From Acidobacteriota bacterium (GTDB taxonomy: Bacteria > Pseudomonadota > Alphaproteobacteria > Caulobacterales > Hyphomonadaceae): a DNA stretch of 64,000 bases. The first letter of the stretch is position 1, and each line of letters starts with the position of its first letter. A program made the translations under genes and the position numbers. Location: the NCBI GenBank assembly GCA_016712445.1, contig JADJRB010000001.1:1240001-1304000 (forward strand). The letters are read 5' to 3'. The notes under the pieces are model-generated. The model was not told the origin of the DNA. It made no database searches and saw only the letters and a list, made by a program, of their open reading frames with translations. Positions 60,898 through 64,000 of this stretch are shown here, piece after piece.

Positions 60898-62334
60898 TCA
60901 GGCGAGCGGAATCCAGTTGCCGTGGAAGCCGGGCGGGATCCGGTGCGGGATGGTGATCGACGCAACCGGCGGCGCGGTGAAGCGGGCAGCATCAAGGATG
61001 ACGAGATCGGTGGTGTCGGTGTTGGTGTCGATGACATAACCGACGAGCCAGCCTTCGTCTTCGCCCGAACTGGCGTGCGCCGGCACGAACACGAATTCGC
61101 CAGGCATCCGGCCGCGCCCGAAATCATGGACTTCGCGGGTCTTCTCGGCGAGGTCGTGCTTAAGGAGGCGCGAGTCGCCCATCCAGCTCGGATCGCCTGG
61201 CGGGAGCAGGGCGACGGCATAGGCGTAGCGGTAAGGCTGGCCGATGCGGCGTTCGTCCGGACGCGGAAACTCCTGCGGCTGATCATCCACCACCGTGCGC
61301 GTCACCTTGCGCGCGACGGGATCAATCTCGAGATTCTCGAAGGTCACCTTCGGCGCGTTGGGGCCCTTCTGCCGGTCAGCGAACATGTCGGAATGAACGG
61401 CCGCATCCATCAGCACCTTGCCGTCTTCGGTTTCGCAGGCATTGGCGGGATGGAAGATGTAGCAGGGTTCGATGGCGCACCAGATGATGTCGCTGCCCTT
61501 GCCGCCGCGGGGGAGGAGGCCGATGCGGGGGGCATGTTTGGGGTTCCAGCGATAGGGGAAGTTCTCGCCCATGATCAGGGCCATCATCGAGAAGGTGACC
61601 GGCAGGTCCATGATGATGACGTAGTTCTTCGTGATCATGCAGTCATGGATCGAGGGGCCGTCCTGAACTTCGATGGGTTCGTGGCGCGTGACGTTTCCGT
61701 TCGTATCCAGAACAGTGTGCCAGATGACGGTGGGCTCCATCGCATTGTAGCAGATGGCGTGGGTCTCGCCGGTCAGCGGATCGAGGTGGGGGTGGGCGGT
61801 GAAGCCCTTGGCGAGCAGGCCGCCGAAATCGCTGCGGGCGCGGGTTTCGAGCATGTCGGACACCTCCACCGGCAGGCCGCCTGCTTCGACGATGGCCCAG
61901 ATCTTTCCGGCCATGGCGACGACGTTGGTGTTCGCGCTCTCGAAGCGGCTTTGCGGGCCGGGCACCGGCGGCTCGCCGAGCGCGGCGCTGATCTCGCGTG
62001 AGCGGACCCAGCGGTTGCGGTACCAGAGCGCCTTTCCGCCCTCCAGCCGCACACCGTGGAGCATGCCGTCGCCGGCGAACCAGTGGTGGGTGGCGGGGTT
62101 GGGCGGCGTGAACGGGTTCGGGCCATTGCGCAGGTAGACGCCATTCAGGGCCGGCGGGATGGTGCCGGTGACTTTCAGGTCGGTCAGCGTGTGCTCGGAT
62201 TTAAGCGGCGTGTGGATGCCGGTGAGGTAAGGGTTCGGCTCCTTCGACTTGCGGCGGGCGCGGTTGAAGTTCGCGACTTTCAGGATGCCTTCGGTGACGA
62301 CACCGCGGATGGCGGTCTCAACGGGGCTGGGCAT
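60898..62334 (-). CDS. Carotenoid oxygenase-family dioxygenase
   Basis: A 478-aa beta-propeller iron enzyme. The four Fe-ligand histidines are visible: H181 ('FTAHPHLDP'), H230 ('SIHDCMIT'), H295 ('YIFHPANACE') and H471 ('PGFHGNW'). 'YLRNGPNPFTPP' near residue 68 is the usual N-terminal block. Family members cleave carotenoids, stilbenes or apocarotenoids; the substrate is undetermined. Divergent from the TetR gene, which probably represses it. Confidence 0.9.
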   Translation of the reverse strand: MPSPVETAIRGVVTEGILKVANFNRARRKSKEPNPYLTGIHTPLKSEHTLTDLKVTGTIPPALNGVYLRNGPNPFTPPNPATHHWFAGDGMLHGVRLEGGKALWYRNRWVRSREISAALGEPPVPGPQSRFESANTNVVAMAGKIWAIVEAGGLPVEVSDMLETRARSDFGGLLAKGFTAHPHLDPLTGETHAICYNAMEPTVIWHTVLDTNGNVTRHEPIEVQDGPSIHDCMITKNYVIIMDLPVTFSMMALIMGENFPYRWNPKHAPRIGLLPRGGKGSDIIWCAIEPCYIFHPANACETEDGKVLMDAAVHSDMFADRQKGPNAPKVTFENLEIDPVARKVTRTVVDDQPQEFPRPDERRIGQPYRYAYAVALLPPGDPSWMGDSRLLKHDLAEKTREVHDFGRGRMPGEFVFVPAHASSGEDEGWLVGYVIDTNTDTTDLVILDAARFTAPPVASITIPHRIPPGFHGNWIPLA

Positions 62335-62363
62335 GGCAGGGCTCCTGTGACGATGTGTGCAGG

Positions 62364-62425
62364 TTGAAGCGGCGGGAAAGCATGTTTACAGTGATAACAT
62401 GTCCGAGAATGATAACACTGTCAAC
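62364..62425 (+). promoter_or_regulatory. TetR promoter and inverted-repeat operator over the start codon
   Basis: GTTTACAGTGATAAC (62384-62398) and GATAACACTGTCAAC (62411-62425) are inverted copies with consensus GTTKACAGTGWTAWC, 12 bp apart, flanking the TetR ATG (62399). TTGAAG (62364-62369), a 17-nt spacer and TACAGT (62387-62392) form a candidate promoter whose start point would fall at about the ATG. Confidence 0.55.
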
Positions 62426-63004
62426 ATCAATTCAGAAAAGAATCGCTATCACCACGGCGACCTGCGCGCGGCGCTGATCGAGGAAGGCCTGAAGCTGATC
62501 GATGCAGGGCCGGCCGAAGCGCTGAGCCTGCGCGAGATTGCGCGCAATGCGGGCGTTTCGGCGACGGCGGTCTACCGGCATTTCCCGGACAAGGCGGCGC
62601 TGATCGGGGCCCTGTGCCTGGAGGGGCATGCCCGGATTGCGGCGGCGTTCCGCAAGGCAATGGATTCGGCCGAGCCGGGGATAGAGGCCTTCAACGCGAT
62701 GGGGCGGGCCTATGTTTCCTTCGCGCTGGACCATCCGGCGCTGTTCCGGCTGATGATGACCCAGACCGGGCGCGGACCGGTCGAGGCGCCGCCGCCGGGC
62801 GGCGGGGAAGGGGCGGACGGCATGCAGATGCTGGTCAACGCGATCGACAGCGTGTTCGGCGGTGACATGCCGGACAAGGTGCGCGAGGCGCGGCGGCTGA
62901 AGGCCTGGGCGCTGGTGCACGGCCTCGCCATGCTGATGCTGGACGGGCAGGTGCCGGCCGACCGCAGCCTGATCGGCGCAGTCGTCGACGCCCGGTTTTT
63001 ATAG
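62399..63004 (+). CDS. TetR-family regulator
   Basis: A 201-aa repressor. N-terminal HTH 'LIDAGPAEALSLREIARNAG' and 'SATAVYRHFPDKAALIGAL', then a TetR_C-type ligand domain ('AYVSFALDHPALFRLMMTQ'). No Shine-Dalgarno sequence precedes ATG 62399, while operator and promoter lie right at it, so the mRNA may be leaderless. It is divergent from the carotenoid oxygenase gene, its likely target, and ends 6 bp before convergent hisB. Confidence 0.88.
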   Translation: MSENDNTVNINSEKNRYHHGDLRAALIEEGLKLIDAGPAEALSLREIARNAGVSATAVYRHFPDKAALIGALCLEGHARIAAAFRKAMDSAEPGIEAFNAMGRAYVSFALDHPALFRLMMTQTGRGPVEAPPPGGGEGADGMQMLVNAIDSVFGGDMPDKVREARRLKAWALVHGLAMLMLDGQVPADRSLIGAVVDARFL

Positions 63005-63010
63005 GCTTTT

Positions 63011-63607
63011 CTAGAGGCTGCCCTTGGTGCTGGCGGGTTTGCCGCCGAGGCGGGGGTCGACCGAGATGGCGGTGCGCAGGGCGCGGGCGGTGGCCTTGAA
63101 GCAGCTTTCGGCGATGTGGTGGTTGTTCTCACCGTAGATGTTCTCGACGTGAAGGCACATGCCGCCATTGCCGGCGAGGGCGTGGAAGAACTCCTTGAAG
63201 AGTTCGGTATCCATCTCGCCGAGCTTGTCGCGCCGGAAATCAACCTTCCAGATCAAATAGGGGCGCTTGCAGAGGTCCACCGAGGCGCGCGTCAGCGTCT
63301 CGTCCATCGGGATATAGGCGTGGCCAAAGCGGGTGATGCCACCGAAGTCGCCGAGGGCCTCGGCGATGGCCTGGCCGATGACGATGCCGGTATCTTCCAC
63401 CGAGTGGTGGAAATCGATGTGCAGGTCGCCCTTGCAGCGCACGGTCAGGTCGATCAGCGAGTGGCGTGAGAGGCTGTCCAGCATGTGGTCGAAGAAGCCG
63501 ATGCCGGTGTCGATGTCGGACTTGCCGGTGCCGTCCAGGTTAACGGTCACCGAGATGTCCGTTTCCTTGGTTTTCCGGGTGATCGTGGCGGTGCGCGTCT
63601 TGGTCAT
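63011..63607 (-). CDS. hisB: Imidazoleglycerol-phosphate dehydratase
   Basis: A 198-aa manganese dehydratase. 'GTGKSDIDTGIGFFDHMLDS', 'DLHIDFHHSVEDTGIVIGQA' and 'VENIYGENNHHIAESCFKA' carry the His/Glu metal ligands. This is the monofunctional form, as in most alphaproteobacteria. It is the most upstream his gene on this strand; 5.3 kb of unrelated genes separates it from hisH. Confidence 0.96.
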   Translation of the reverse strand: MTKTRTATITRKTKETDISVTVNLDGTGKSDIDTGIGFFDHMLDSLSRHSLIDLTVRCKGDLHIDFHHSVEDTGIVIGQAIAEALGDFGGITRFGHAYIPMDETLTRASVDLCKRPYLIWKVDFRRDKLGEMDTELFKEFFHALAGNGGMCLHVENIYGENNHHIAESCFKATARALRTAISVDPRLGGKPASTKGSL

Positions 63608-63726
63608 GGCTGGGCATATAGTCCGTAGGGAACATTACAGCTAGCGCATGATCTTCACAGATTCCTAAACATCTATGCCGCAGTTTGTGAGGGATTTTCC
63701 GAATCGAAGCCCGGGGCGGCGAAAGT

Positions 63727-64000
63727 GTGAAGCAGGAAACGGTCATCGGCCGTCTGGTCGGCAAGGCGTCCATACCGGCATTTGCCGCGATGGCCGGCGG
63801 CTTTTTGTCGATCATCCTGTTCTCGTCCGTCTTCGTCATCGGGGTCGTCTATCGCTGGGCGGCGGGGCTCGAACCGTTCAGTTTCGCAGTGCCCTATCCC
63901 ATCCTGCTGGTGATGCTCATCGTGTGCGTGTCGATCTCGGCCGGGTGCTGTTTCCTTGCGGCTAAGCCCTTCCAGGCCATCTTCCAGCGCTTCACGGCCT
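63727..64000 (+). CDS. Start of a membrane protein, truncated by the window edge
   Basis: From a GTG at 63727 the frame stays open to the window end (about 91 aa): 'KQETVIGRLVGKASIPAFAA' leads into two long hydrophobic segments ('FLSIILFSSVFVIGVVY' and 'YPILLVMLIVCVSISAGCC'). This predicts at least a two-span inner-membrane protein. It starts 119 bp from hisB on the opposite strand. No ribosome site is strong; other starts are possible. Family unknown from this fragment. Confidence 0.5.
   Translation, partial: MKQETVIGRLVGKASIPAFAAMAGGFLSIILFSSVFVIGVVYRWAAGLEPFSFAVPYPILLVMLIVCVSISAGCCFLAAKPFQAIFQRFTA

Noticed and set aside
63675..63965. Open frame starting ATG 63675 (Arg/Gly/His-rich)
   Set aside because: The overlapping frame from GTG 63727 encodes two clean membrane segments and runs to the window end; the ATG frame has shadow-like composition.

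Overview
The window is high-GC, gene-dense chromosomal DNA from an alphaproteobacterium. I favour a Hyphomonadaceae/Caulobacterales-like organism, judged by gene content only: a dapF-mtaB-ftsY ... yciB/ispZ block followed by ccmGDCBA-acnA, cobS/cobT, a 55-aa DUF465 protein, the 24-aa 'MGKGILLWFLGIP' peptide and a hisB/hisHA/hisF/hisE set all on one strand. No tRNA, rRNA, CRISPR array, transposase or plasmid origin was seen. No stretch over 300 bp lacks a gene; the longest gaps (about 230-260 bp) lie upstream of rpmB, downstream of rpmB, and after the first TIR gene.

Layout. 1-3.2 kb: end of rarD, LysE exporter, serine hydrolase, HpcH/CitE-type CoA lyase. 3.3-5.0 kb: a TIR-transmembrane-trypsin-fold protein (TIR1) in visibly AT-richer DNA. 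5.2-9.1 kb: ArsC-like protein, a double-hotdog dehydratase resembling mesaconyl-CoA hydratase, an HxlR regulator facing an NTF2-like/SDR pair. 9.1-13.6 kb: dapF, a lone RES-domain (NAD-toxin family) gene, mtaB, ftsY. 13.6-14.3 kb: a Cro-like regulator and membrane partner with a striking nested palindromic promoter. 14.3-21.6 kb: D-aminoacylase-like hydrolase, small membrane proteins, transporter and flippase, yciB, Nudix. 21.7-28.6 kb: MarR protein with a histone-H1-like tail, ccmGDCBA, acnA, DUF1223. 28.6-33.1 kb: four-gene ABC/Gld-like operon. 33.1-37.5 kb: creatininase-like, purK-purE, GGDEF, DUF465, degenerate SDR. 37.5-43.1 kb: PhoD-like, rluD-like, AI-2E-family permease, DUF3108, rpmB. 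43.2-49.6 kb: two lipoprotein-type enzymes, cobS-DLH-cobT. 49.7-63.6 kb: the histidine genes in the order hisB-hisH-hisA-hisF-hisE on the minus strand, repeatedly interrupted by other genes. The end of the window holds the start of a membrane protein.

Most interesting content: two paralogous proteins (TIR1 at 3.3 kb, TIR2 at 57.8 kb) with a cytoplasmic TIR domain that keeps the candidate NADase glutamate, a conserved linker, one membrane span and a trypsin-fold domain that has lost catalytic residues in different ways. This looks like an envelope sensor wired to an NAD-cleaving effector. TIR2 is divergent from hisH, and a SIR2-like gene is translationally coupled to hisA on the other side of the same two-gene his segment. 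With the RES gene, the window carries four genes of NAD-consuming or NAD-binding immunity/toxin families. Function is inferred from domain recognition by eye; no search could be run.
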